From assembly GCA_944322945.1 (NCBI GenBank), contig CALUQN010000001.1, positions 62,001-126,000 on the forward strand: a DNA stretch of 64,000 nt, read 5' to 3'. Source of the stretch: Candidatus Gastranaerophilales bacterium (GTDB lineage: Bacteria > Cyanobacteriota > Vampirovibrionia > Gastranaerophilales > Gastranaerophilaceae). Positions within the stretch are counted from its first letter, which is position 1, and each line of letters opens with the position of its first letter. Shown here in pieces: positions 25,731 to 35,146 of the stretch. A program made the position numbers and the translations under genes. The notes under the pieces were generated by a model. That model did not search any database. It was not told the DNA's origin and saw only the letters and a program-made list of their open reading frames with translations.

Positions 25731-27373
25731 AAAAATTCAGATGTGCAATCTATACCCGCAAATCAACAGAAGAAGGATTAGAACAGGATTTTAACTCTCT
25801 GGATGCCCAAAGAGAAGCCTGCGAGGCTTATATAAAATCCCAGCAGCACGAAGGCTGGATTTTGATAGAAAAACAATACAACGATGGTGGATTTTCCGGC
25901 GGAAATTTAGACAGACCGGCATTAAAAGAACTGTTTAATGATATAAAAAATGACAGAATAGATATTGTAGTTGTCTATAAAGTTGACAGACTAACCCGTT
26001 CCCTGCTTGATTTTGCAAAAATTGTCGAACTTTTTGACGCACATAGTGCAAGTTTTGTTTCCGTAACACAAAATTTTAATACAACAACATCTATGGGCAG
26101 GCTGACGTTAAATATACTGCTTTCATTTGCCCAATTTGAAAGAGAAGTAACAGGAGAAAGGATTCGTGATAAAATTGCAGCATCAAAAAAAAAGGGAATG
26201 TGGATGGGGGGTCGTGTTCCGATAGGATACGAAAGAAAGGATAAAAAACTGATAATAGAAACAAGCGGTGCCACAAAAGTAAAAAAAATATTTGAAAAAT
26301 ATATTGAATTAAAGAGTGTTCCTAAACTGAAAGCTTATCTTGCCGGTGAAAATATCAGAACAAATACAGGCAAAAACTTTGATAAAGGGCAGTTGTACCA
26401 TATTCTGCAAAACAAAACTTACACAGGGAAAATTGTGCATAAAAACAATGTTTATGAAGGAGAACATGCTGCGATTATTGAAGAAAATCTGTTTAATCTT
26501 GCCCAAGATTTACTACAGGCAAATAAAGTTGATGAAAGCCGAAAACATAATGCCTCAAACTCACTGCTTGCAGGTAAGATATATGATGATAAAAATAATC
26601 GGATGACACCTAGTCACAGTAAAACAAGAAATAAAAAATACAGGTATTATGTTAGCCAGCCGGTCTTAAAATTCGACAAAACAAAAGCCGGTTCTATATC
26701 AAAACTTCCTGCTGAAGAAACAGAAAAATTTGTAACAGATGAGATAAGAAGCTATTTTTTTGATACAAAACAGATCCAAAATTATATTGCAGAACTCTCT
26801 GTTTTAGAGCAAAACAGGATTTTAGAAGTAGTTAAATCCGGAAAATTTGATAATTATACTCTTGTACGTTCTGTTTTAGAAAAGCTAACTGTTTCAAGAG
26901 AATGGACAGAAATGATTTTATCCAAAAGCCGGATTAAAAAATTTCTTTATGATTTAAACGGAAATGTTCAGGATATGAGGGGCGATAAAGAACAAGCTGA
27001 AGATTATCTGATAATAAAACGGGAGATAAGAATAAAGACAGGCACTTCCAAAGGCTGCAATACTTTGATAATCCGAAATGATAAAGCCGAACTTCCTTAT
27101 ATAAACGAAGCACTTATAAAAGCTATAGTTAAAAGCTTTTACTGGCATAAACTGTTGTTGGAAGGCAAAGTTAAAAATACAAAGGATATTCAGAAACTTG
27201 AGAACCTGAAAGACAACAGTTATATAAAACAGGTTTTAAATTTGAGATTTCTCTCTCCCCGAATTATTGAAGCTATATTAAACGGTACACAACCACGTGA
27301 ACTAACCGTAACAAAACTGTTTAATATAAAGACTTTAAACTGGAAAGAACAGGAACAATTAATAATGCTTTAA
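25727..27373 (+). CDS. Large serine recombinase
   Basis: The 548-residue product has an N-terminal resolvase domain with catalytic Ser13 in YTRKSTEEG, the LDAQREACEAYIK helix, and VVVYKVDRLTRSLLDF with its catalytic Arg residues. A Recombinase domain (~165-270, GRVPIGYERK, LQNKTYTGKIVHKNNVYEGEH) and a long helical C-terminus follow. Large serine recombinases integrate and excise phages and mobile islands. This one presumably moved the cassette 23145-27373, although attachment sites are not identified. The zinc-ribbon Cys residues of many relatives are missing. Confidence 0.92.
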   Translation: MKKFRCAIYTRKSTEEGLEQDFNSLDAQREACEAYIKSQQHEGWILIEKQYNDGGFSGGNLDRPALKELFNDIKNDRIDIVVVYKVDRLTRSLLDFAKIVELFDAHSASFVSVTQNFNTTTSMGRLTLNILLSFAQFEREVTGERIRDKIAASKKKGMWMGGRVPIGYERKDKKLIIETSGATKVKKIFEKYIELKSVPKLKAYLAGENIRTNTGKNFDKGQLYHILQNKTYTGKIVHKNNVYEGEHAAIIEENLFNLAQDLLQANKVDESRKHNASNSLLAGKIYDDKNNRMTPSHSKTRNKKYRYYVSQPVLKFDKTKAGSISKLPAEETEKFVTDEIRSYFFDTKQIQNYIAELSVLEQNRILEVVKSGKFDNYTLVRSVLEKLTVSREWTEMILSKSRIKKFLYDLNGNVQDMRGDKEQAEDYLIIKREIRIKTGTSKGCNTLIIRNDKAELPYINEALIKAIVKSFYWHKLLLEGKVKNTKDIQKLENLKDNSYIKQVLNLRFLSPRIIEAILNGTQPRELTVTKLFNIKTLNWKEQEQLIML

Positions 27374-27698
27374 CTGGATAATCCGGAAACCCCTATTTAT
27401 ATATACCCGCCATTTTTTATGAATTTCAATAAATACATAAATTATCATTTATCGGATAATTATTTTAATTGTCATTTATTATTGCAGTGAGCGGATTTTA
27501 GGGCAAAATCCACAAATTCCCATTAACTTCCCATTAGCGTGTTTAAAATTCCCATTTCTTACTTTTGGATATTTGGCTAAACTTCTTGCTATATCTGCAT
27601 TTAAGATAATTCGTAGGCATTTGTATTTTAGCACTTTTTTTATTTTTTGCAAGAAAAAATATCAATAGAAATAAACATTTGATAATAGCCCCTGTTAA
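27374..27698. other. Non-coding gap between recombinase and RT gene
   Basis: No gene is evident. There is an AT-rich imperfect inverted repeat (AATTATCATTTATCGGATAATT near 27436) and several close repeats of TTCCCATT (about 27515-27560). Placement after a recombinase makes an attachment site possible, but no matching partner was found by eye. Confidence 0.4.
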
Positions 27699-30600
27699 TC
27701 ATTTGTCAGAAAGTCTTTTTGTATCTTTTTTAAAAGCTGGTGGGAGAGGCTTAAAAAGTTTCTCATTCTCTTCTAAATATTCAGTTTCTTTTCTTTGAAA
27801 TGTTCGTAGTGCTTCAATATTTAATTTTCCAACTAAAATATTATCTTCTCCGCCTTTAATGTTTAAAAAGGTCATTTCGCTTGCTTTTTTGGGGGCTATT
27901 ACTTTGCTATCGCCAAATTGTGACGTGTTTACTTGTGTTACAAAACAGTGAATGTCTCTTGCTGTAGATTTTATAATATGATTGAAATAATCAATGTCTT
28001 TGTTCCATTCACAGGCAATAATCATATCAACATATGATTTAAATTCACTTCTATAAGTAGTATCAGCTAGTTCAAAACAATCATATGTGGCAAAATATAG
28101 CCCGTTCCAAGAAAATAAATTATTATTATAGGTTTGTTTCTTTTCTTTATCATTATATGGAATTTCTTTTCCGTACTTTTTTATTTCTTTAATTTCTGAT
28201 GGTGAATACCATTCTTTTAATCTTAAATTAATAAAACTATTAGTATAGTTTCCGATATCAAATGGAAGTATAGTTGCAATTAAATTTAAGACAGCATTTT
28301 TAATAGTAATGTGTTTTAAGCCACACACTATTGCAACATTATGTTTCTTTGAAAAATCAGCCAATAAGCCAAGTGCTTGATGCGGAATACATAATTCAGG
28401 AAAAACAATCAGGTTACATTTTGTTTTATTATTTTGAATCGCTAAATTTAAAAATCTTATATATTCTTGTAGTTGTTCAAAAGATAGTATTGAGAAATTT
28501 TTAATATTTTTAGTAATAGAGTCATCTGTAACCTTTGTATTGTATAATCCTATTATAAATTCAGACAATTTAATTTGCCTATTGTCATTATTTGATGATA
28601 ATTCAATATATTTTTTTTCAGAATTTTTTATTAATTCAGTTAAATATTTTTTTATATTTTCTCTTTTATCATTATGAAAGTCATCAGAGGATGCGTATTG
28701 TGTATAATTTAAAAGTATATAATCTTGTATAGATTGTTCAAATACATTATCTAATAATTTGTAATTAATATTATTAAAATTTTCGTGTTGCAATAATGTC
28801 TTATAATTTTCATAAAGCATTATTTCCTCAAATGAAAAATATTTTGGATTATACTTGATTTTTAAATTATCTTTATTTAAAAGCTCTTGGAATTCAAAAA
28901 GTTCATTGATATTATTTATATTTGTAAAATCTATATAGTTACTAGACTTTTGCAAAGAAACATAATTCAAAATTGGCATGTAACAATATTTATGCTTAAT
29001 CATTGTAGCATCTAATAATTGCTTTATTTTTTTATCATAATTATTCTTATCTAAAAAATTCTTTAAATGTTCTTTATTATTTAACTTTTTAAACACTTCT
29101 TTCTTTTTATCAGAATTATTTTCTTTGTATATGAACTTAGGATTTAATGTTAAAGCGAGATATATTGATTCTCTTAAATGATTAAATAAATTTATTTTTA
29201 TTTTATTCAAAACACTTGCATTTTCATAATAGATTCTTTCTATGTTATCAACAATTGTAGATATAAGGTTACAAAATGCATTTTCATTATTATTAAGAAT
29301 AAAGTATGTTAAAACTTTATCCCAAAATGAAAAGAGTTCTAAGCCCATTCTACCACTAAAGGCATAGAGAATCTCTTCTTGATTAAATTTATTAGTATTC
29401 TTCGCATATTTTGCCAGCATTAATTGTTTGGCAAGGTATGATGAAATTTTAAATCTATCTAATTGATACTTATCAATACTTCGGAGTTTATTAATTGTAT
29501 CATTGTAGTCAATTGAATAAGTTTCCTGAACAAAGTCCTCTTGTATCCTATCCTCTTCTGGTAAAAATCGAAATTCGCTACTATGTTTTCTTATCGTATC
29601 TTTAAATTTTTTTAACATAGCTTTTGTGGAATTTGCATCAAATACAAATAATTTTACTTTATTACCTTGTATTGTAAGTTTCTTATTATTAATTGTTATA
29701 AAATAATTATACTCATTCCCCGCACAATTTTTATCAATATTGATTCCGTCTGTTGCTATTTCTTCTGTTAAAACAGCATTTTGACAATCTCTTTTATTAC
29801 AACCACAAAAGTACTGTTTTAATATTTTATGAATTGATAATTTTCTTCTATCTGTACAACAAGCTTTATCACAAATGCCATCTTCTTTTGATAGTTCCTC
29901 ACAGTCACCCTTGTTTTTTAATACAATTAAAATATCATCTACATATCTTCCATAAAATGCAGGATTTACATACTGATTAACCTTCTCATCAAACGTTCTC
30001 AAATACCAATTTGCAATTATATTAGATGATAACATGCCGATAGGAATAGGTTTATTAGATGATAATTTATCTAATTCTTTTTTATTTTTATTGTCAGATT
30101 CAATTAATTTTTCTATTGATTTATAATATCTATCTCTTATTTCTCCTAGAATAATTGTTAAAAAAGAATATTTTTCATAGTCATCTTGAAGATTTTTATT
30201 TTCACATCTTATTTTTAGGTCATCATTAATTAATGAATATTCTAAATAAGCAGATGGATAATATCTTTTTATATCAAGAGAAACGATAATTACATCAGTT
30301 TTATGATTATTAAGTAAATCTTCCGCGACTTCAATGCATTCATCACGCCATTTTTGATATTGATATGCATAATTTTTAAATAATTTATTGCCTGATAGAA
30401 GTTTTTTTGAAACATTGTCAATCTGTAATTTATTTGCATAACAATAACTTTTATCCTTATTTGAATAATGGCAATATTGCGAATCTAACAAATACCCAAG
30501 TTTCATTATCCATAAGACATTTATAATATGTAACTCTATAGGTATATCTATGAAAAAATTAAAATTTTTCATAATATACTTATCTGCAATATATCTATTT

Positions 30601-30893
30601 GTAACAATAAGTGTATCTTTTTCTTCTATAATATTATTTTCAAAACTTTTAGGTTGAGTATAATAAGTAATCTTTCCATATTTATTTATACTAAAATTTT
30701 TATCTGTTGAATATGAATTTAAATCATTTTTTAGAGTTTCAAGTTTTTTAGAAAAATCTATATGCGTTTCAAATTCAGCAATTTTTCTACGCATATGACA
30801 ATTTGTATTATCATAGTAAAAGTGAGCTTTTAATTTTCTATAAGCATCTTCTATATCAGATATTGTGAATAATAGTTGTTTGTTTTCTGTCAT
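27699..30893 (-). CDS. Defence reverse transcriptase-nitrilase fusion (DRT type 1-like)
   Basis: The 1064-residue product begins with a reverse transcriptase: motif A VSLDIKRYYPSA with Asp207, then the catalytic box YGRYVDDILIV with Asp319 and Asp320. A Cys-rich insertion (~330-385) follows. A long helical middle region leads to a C-terminal nitrilase domain. That domain has NLIVFPELCIP (Glu833), the LRLKEWYSPSE segment with a candidate Lys, and ATYDCFELAD (Cys939), which is the Glu-Lys-Cys triad. RT plus C-terminal nitrilase is the architecture of the UG1 class, described as anti-phage DRT type 1. RBS AAGGGAA. The gene lies 43 bases downstream of a HEPN-like gene, so the two form a likely operon. 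Confidence 0.88.
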   Translation of the reverse strand: MTENKQLLFTISDIEDAYRKLKAHFYYDNTNCHMRRKIAEFETHIDFSKKLETLKNDLNSYSTDKNFSINKYGKITYYTQPKSFENNIIEEKDTLIVTNRYIADKYIMKNFNFFIDIPIELHIINVLWIMKLGYLLDSQYCHYSNKDKSYCYANKLQIDNVSKKLLSGNKLFKNYAYQYQKWRDECIEVAEDLLNNHKTDVIIVSLDIKRYYPSAYLEYSLINDDLKIRCENKNLQDDYEKYSFLTIILGEIRDRYYKSIEKLIESDNKNKKELDKLSSNKPIPIGMLSSNIIANWYLRTFDEKVNQYVNPAFYGRYVDDILIVLKNKGDCEELSKEDGICDKACCTDRRKLSIHKILKQYFCGCNKRDCQNAVLTEEIATDGINIDKNCAGNEYNYFITINNKKLTIQGNKVKLFVFDANSTKAMLKKFKDTIRKHSSEFRFLPEEDRIQEDFVQETYSIDYNDTINKLRSIDKYQLDRFKISSYLAKQLMLAKYAKNTNKFNQEEILYAFSGRMGLELFSFWDKVLTYFILNNNENAFCNLISTIVDNIERIYYENASVLNKIKINLFNHLRESIYLALTLNPKFIYKENNSDKKKEVFKKLNNKEHLKNFLDKNNYDKKIKQLLDATMIKHKYCYMPILNYVSLQKSSNYIDFTNINNINELFEFQELLNKDNLKIKYNPKYFSFEEIMLYENYKTLLQHENFNNINYKLLDNVFEQSIQDYILLNYTQYASSDDFHNDKRENIKKYLTELIKNSEKKYIELSSNNDNRQIKLSEFIIGLYNTKVTDDSITKNIKNFSILSFEQLQEYIRFLNLAIQNNKTKCNLIVFPELCIPHQALGLLADFSKKHNVAIVCGLKHITIKNAVLNLIATILPFDIGNYTNSFINLRLKEWYSPSEIKEIKKYGKEIPYNDKEKKQTYNNNLFSWNGLYFATYDCFELADTTYRSEFKSYVDMIIACEWNKDIDYFNHIIKSTARDIHCFVTQVNTSQFGDSKVIAPKKASEMTFLNIKGGEDNILVGKLNIEALRTFQRKETEYLEENEKLFKPLPPAFKKDTKRLSDK

Positions 30894-30936
30894 ATTTCCC
30901 TTTTTTATATATTACTACAAAATTTGCTTATATAGT

Positions 30937-32133
30937 TCAACATTGAATAAAATTGTCATATAATGTTAGAAATTTTTGTTCTAAATTTTTTAAAATATCA
31001 ATTTCTTCTTTCGTTAAAATTTCATTGTGTTCTAAATATAAAAAATCATCATAAAGTTTTAAGACCGAAATATATACATTATCACGTTTTTGATTAAATT
31101 TATTTTGTGATTGTGAATATATATTGAATTCATGATTGTTAAAAGATAAAGTTCTTCTATTACATTCTATAGATGTAATATACCAAAGCAAGCCACCACA
31201 AGAATAAAAGTTTGAAACTTTTATTCCATTCTTTAATATAAAGAACATTAATCTTTCAAGTGGACTAATTAAATGAAGTTGTTTTGATATTTCATCTAGT
31301 GCATTTATATCAAAATATTCAGTTCTAACAATATTAAAGACTGCCGGTGACATTTCTTCATAATTATCAAAAGCAGAAACAATATTTTTATAGAAGGATG
31401 TACCTTTAATTTTAGGAATTATATTATCTAAATTTAAATAATCCTCAAAATAGCATATATTAATAGGTTCGGTCATTGGATTAAAATTTATTTTGTAAGT
31501 AACATTAGGATCTGTCAAAACTAGGCTTAAGGGATCGATAATAATAAAAATTATTAGTAATAAACCAATAGTATATTTTTCCAATTCTATAAATAATTCA
31601 AATTCTTTTTCTTTATTAAAACCATAGGTATTTGCATATGGCTGTCTTGCACGATAAAATGTATCAAATCCCTGTTTATGAATAATTTTATTTGCTTTTT
31701 TGATAAGATCTTCATGTTTCTTAAAATATTCTGGAATTGCATTTTTAATTTCTTTATAATCAGCTGACATTTTTTCTAATTTTTCCCTTAATTTTTTATC
31801 TACAGGAAAATAATTTTTGGATTCCCATTCTTTTTTCATATAGGAATCTTTGGTTAGATACAACATACTATTTATTACTTCACTTGCTTCTCTTACAGAA
31901 TAAAAAGCACAATCAAAAAGCCCATCTTTATATAGAAAAATGGCATTTTTTAATAATTTAATAGCTTCTTCTACAAAAGAATTACAAAACATTTCATTAA
32001 CTTGCCCAGTAATTATAAATAGAGAATGCAAATACAATAACAATTTCTCACATTCAGGATAAGAAGTTGTTTTCCTATATTCCTGTGTCATATTATTAAT
32101 AGTTTGTTTTTCAAAATCTTTAATGTCAGTCAT
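30937..32133 (-). CDS. Uncharacterised HEPN-like partner of the RT-nitrilase
   Basis: The 398-residue protein is entirely helical in appearance. Residues ~65-105 (LLKNAIFLYKDGLFDCAFYS, VREASEVINSMLYL) resemble the first helices of HEPN-type domains. The segment KKANKIIHKQGFDTFY (~145) could hold the conserved His. One strongly hydrophobic segment, YTIGLLLIIFIIIDPLSLVL (~187-206), might be a membrane helix. It is immediately upstream of the RT-nitrilase gene on the same strand. No conserved partner of this kind is known to me for DRT type 1, so the pair may be a variant system. RBS is weak; TATACT upstream (32165-32172) may be the -10. Confidence 0.6.
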   Translation of the reverse strand: MTDIKDFEKQTINNMTQEYRKTTSYPECEKLLLYLHSLFIITGQVNEMFCNSFVEEAIKLLKNAIFLYKDGLFDCAFYSVREASEVINSMLYLTKDSYMKKEWESKNYFPVDKKLREKLEKMSADYKEIKNAIPEYFKKHEDLIKKANKIIHKQGFDTFYRARQPYANTYGFNKEKEFELFIELEKYTIGLLLIIFIIIDPLSLVLTDPNVTYKINFNPMTEPINICYFEDYLNLDNIIPKIKGTSFYKNIVSAFDNYEEMSPAVFNIVRTEYFDINALDEISKQLHLISPLERLMFFILKNGIKVSNFYSCGGLLWYITSIECNRRTLSFNNHEFNIYSQSQNKFNQKRDNVYISVLKLYDDFLYLEHNEILTKEEIDILKNLEQKFLTLYDNFIQC

Positions 32134-32224
32134 TTATTCACATAATTTGTAAATTACTTACTTTAAGTATACCTCAAAATAATAGAGAATAATGCTATCT
32201 GGACTACCAGCACCAGTTACTTTT

Positions 32225-32568
32225 TTCTTTAGCACAAAGAAAAAAGTAACCAAAAAAGAAAGCAAGACGTTAGAGCTTTTATAAATTTTTCAAGTTTTCG
32301 CAATAGTTTTTTTTCTTTAGCACAAAGAAAAAGTAACCCCAAAAGAAAGCAAGACGATAGAGCTTTTATAGAATTTTCAGGTTTTCGTCGGAGAAGTTTT
32401 CTTTAGCACAAAGAAAAAGTAACCCCAAAAGAAAGCAAGACGTTAGAGCTTTTATAGAATTTTCAGGTTTTCGCCGGAGAAGTTTTCTTTAGCACAAAGA
32501 AAAAAGTAACCAAAAAAGAAAGCAAGATGTTAGAGCTTTGTGTGCCTTTTCAATTTTCGTATGAATTT
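32225..32568. repeat. Four tandem 86-88 bp repeats
   Basis: Four copies start at 32225, 32313, 32399 and 32485. Each contains TTCTTTAGCACAAAGAA (a small hairpin), AGTAACC and AAAGAAAGCAAGACG, then TAGAGCTTT and TTTTCG. The copies are nearly identical, so the array is recent. There is no gene inside (32134-32610). It marks the right end of the island. Confidence 0.85.
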
Positions 32569-32610
32569 ATTTTCTATTTATTAATCCGACAATAAGTTAA
32601 ATTCCCAATT

Positions 32611-33279
32611 CTATACCAAGCCTTCTTTTAACGCTTTTACTGCGGCTTGTGTTCTGTCATCTACAACAAGTTTCTGGATTATGTTGCACACGTGGGCTTT
32701 TGCTGTATGTTCTGATATTGTCAGTGCTTCTGCAATTTCAAAATTTGACTTTCCGTCTACTATTAATTTCAAAACTTCATATTCACGCTGGGTTAAATTA
32801 GCGTGCCGTTCTTTGAACATTGCGCGTGACATTTGCCGCTGGGGGATTACAGCGCTGTTTTTTTCGCGTAATATAGGTACGACTTGCGGGTCTAACCACA
32901 TTGCTCCGTCTTTTACCGTTCTGATTATCATTTTTAAAATTTCTGTATTTATATCTTTCATTACATACGCACAAACTCCTGCTTGTAATGCAGCAAAAAC
33001 TTCTTCTTCTCCAAGATGTGATGTCAATATTATTATTTTTGCCTTTGGATAACGTTCAATGATACGTTTTGTTGCTTCTATTCCGCTTATATCCGGCAGA
33101 CCCAAATCCATCAGAACGACATCAGGATGCGTTATTATGTATTTTTCTACGGCTTCCTTGCCGCTTTGCGCTTCTGAGATTATTTCCAGTTCGTCCGGCT
33201 CGTCAAACAGCGACTTGAGTCCTACACGCATAAGTTTTTGATCTTCTACCAATAATATTTTTATAGAGTTGTTACTCAT
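32611..33279 (-). CDS. NarL/LuxR-family response regulator
   Basis: The 222-residue product has a receiver domain (~8-125) with acidic pocket ED (VEDQ), phosphorylation site Asp56 in VVLMDLGLPD, Thr in ILTSH and Lys in VMKDI. A C-terminal LuxR-type helix-turn-helix follows: LTQREYEVLKLIVDGKSNFE, then IAEALTISEHTAKAHV. It should activate or repress target promoters when phosphorylated. No cognate kinase is adjacent; the PAS-kinase at 38002 lacks the phospho-acceptor His. Confidence 0.93.
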   Translation of the reverse strand: MSNNSIKILLVEDQKLMRVGLKSLFDEPDELEIISEAQSGKEAVEKYIITHPDVVLMDLGLPDISGIEATKRIIERYPKAKIIILTSHLGEEEVFAALQAGVCAYVMKDINTEILKMIIRTVKDGAMWLDPQVVPILREKNSAVIPQRQMSRAMFKERHANLTQREYEVLKLIVDGKSNFEIAEALTISEHTAKAHVCNIIQKLVVDDRTQAAVKALKEGLV

Positions 33280-33529
33280 AATTTTGCCTTTCTGATATTT
33301 TATTCTTTCGGATACTATTACTTTATAATTTACTTATTCGGCTTTTATTCCCTGACAAAAATATTTTGGTGATTATATTTTATTCTTATCACTTTTAATT
33401 TTTATTTTAGTTAAATTTATAAAAAACTTAATGAAAATTTAATATACCGGTATGGAAAAATTTATCAATTTAGGTTAAAATAAAGGTAATAGAATAATAA
33501 AGTGTATCGCGCTTTTAAGGACAATAATT

Positions 33530-35146
33530 ATGAAATATTCAAAATACTCAGTCGTAATAGCAGGCAGCGGAATAGCAGGGTTATATGCTGCATTAAAAAT
33601 AGAGCAGCAGGTTAACCTGCCTGACGGAATTTTGCTGATAACAAAAGGCAAACTGGGAGAAAGTAATTCCAGATACGCACAAGGCGGTATGGTTGCAGTC
33701 TTGAAAGAAAACAAAGAAGATTCCGTTACCTCCCACGTAAGTGATACTATCCGCGCTGGCGCAGGGCTGAGTGATTTTAATACGGTTAAATTTATCTCAG
33801 AAAATTCTGATACAGTTGTCAGAGATTTGCTTGATTTGGGTGTGGAATTTGACCGCGATGAAAATAACAACCTTACATTCACAATGGAAGCAGCTCACAG
33901 CGCAAGAAGAATTCTGCACGCAGGCGGTGACGCTACCGGCAGAATGATGGAGATGGCACTTTCTAAAAAAGTCCGCGAAAATCGTAATATTGATATTTAT
34001 GAAGATACAATGGCTGTTGAACTTTTGACAAACTCCTCATCTGAATGCAGAGGGTTGATTGTTTATAATGAACTTGCAGACGAATACGAAACAGTCTATT
34101 CATCAGCCGTAATCCTTGCAACCGGCGGGGTCGGACAGTTGTATAAATATACGACAAATCCCATAGGAGCAACAGGTGACGGTCTTGCTCTTGCTTACAA
34201 TGCCGGTGCGGTTATGCAGGATATGGAATTTGTTCAGTTTCACCCGACGGCTCTCGCCTTTGATGACGACGAAAACAGATTTTTAATCTCAGAGGCTGTA
34301 CGCGGAGAAGGTGCTAAACTCGTTGACGCTGACGGCATTGAGTTTATGCAAAAATATGATGAGCGCAAAGAGCTTGCGCCGCGTGATATTGTAACACGCG
34401 CTAATTATAATGAAATGCTTGAAAAAGGTCTGGATAATGTCTACCTGAACGCATCCTGCATTGATAAAGATAAACTGGCGAAAAGATTTCCTAATATTTC
34501 TAAAAAATGCCTTGAACACGGCATTGATATTTCACACGATTTTATTCCGGTTGCACCTGCCGCACACTATTTTATGGGCGGAATTAAAACTGATTTGCAA
34601 GCAAGAACTTCGATTAAAGGACTATATGCAATCGGTGAAGTCGCATCAACCGGGCTGCACGGCGGCAACAGACTCGCAAGCAACTCTATTCTTGAATGTG
34701 TTGTCTGTGCTTACGAAGTGGCTGACTACATAAAAACACTTACTTTAAAAACGCCTAAACAGATTAATGAAGAAATGAAATCTGTCATTGATGAATATTC
34801 ACTGCCGCTTGATAATGACGAAATGAATATTCCGGAAATGAAAAAAGAGTTAAAAGAAATTATGTGGGAAAATGTCGGGATTTTGAGGAGCGAAAAATCC
34901 CTAATGACTGCCATTGAAAAACTCGGCGACCTGCGTATGAAATTTAAACGCAATATCAAATGTTTAAATAAGGATGAATATGAACTAAAAAACATGCTGA
35001 CAACAGCAATGCTGATTGCAACATCCGCGCTGAAACGCCGCGAATCCAGAGGCGCTCATTACCGGCTGGATTACCTGCAAACTGATGAAATTTGCAGACA
35101 CAATTGTTTTGACAGAACAGAGGGAGAATTTAGCTTTGTTAAGTAA
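33530..35146 (+). CDS. nadB: L-aspartate oxidase
   Basis: NadB oxidises aspartate to iminoaspartate, the first step of de novo NAD synthesis. The 538-residue flavoprotein has the FAD-binding VVIAGSGIAGLYAAL near 10, NSRYAQGGMVAVL near 45, HSARRILHAGGDATGR near 123, a second FAD segment VILATGGVGQLY near 195, EFVQFHPTAL near 235 and HGGNRLASNSILE near 380. The length matches the family. RBS AAGGA. It overlaps nadC, so the two are cotranscribed. Confidence 0.95.
   Translation: MKYSKYSVVIAGSGIAGLYAALKIEQQVNLPDGILLITKGKLGESNSRYAQGGMVAVLKENKEDSVTSHVSDTIRAGAGLSDFNTVKFISENSDTVVRDLLDLGVEFDRDENNNLTFTMEAAHSARRILHAGGDATGRMMEMALSKKVRENRNIDIYEDTMAVELLTNSSSECRGLIVYNELADEYETVYSSAVILATGGVGQLYKYTTNPIGATGDGLALAYNAGAVMQDMEFVQFHPTALAFDDDENRFLISEAVRGEGAKLVDADGIEFMQKYDERKELAPRDIVTRANYNEMLEKGLDNVYLNASCIDKDKLAKRFPNISKKCLEHGIDISHDFIPVAPAAHYFMGGIKTDLQARTSIKGLYAIGEVASTGLHGGNRLASNSILECVVCAYEVADYIKTLTLKTPKQINEEMKSVIDEYSLPLDNDEMNIPEMKKELKEIMWENVGILRSEKSLMTAIEKLGDLRMKFKRNIKCLNKDEYELKNMLTTAMLIATSALKRRESRGAHYRLDYLQTDEICRHNCFDRTEGEFSFVK

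Noticed and set aside
17107-27700. Attachment-site pair for the tRNA-Val island
   Set aside because: I looked for the 3' end of tRNA-Val near the recombinase and found only a weak resemblance (CCGCCATTTTTTA), not enough for an att site.
32225-32568. CRISPR array
   Set aside because: The whole 86-88 bp unit repeats, with no variable spacers, and no cas gene is nearby. It is a simple tandem repeat.
35085-35135. ATG start for nadC
   Set aside because: No RBS and a 62-base overlap with nadB. The TTG at 35136 has AGGGAGA at good spacing.
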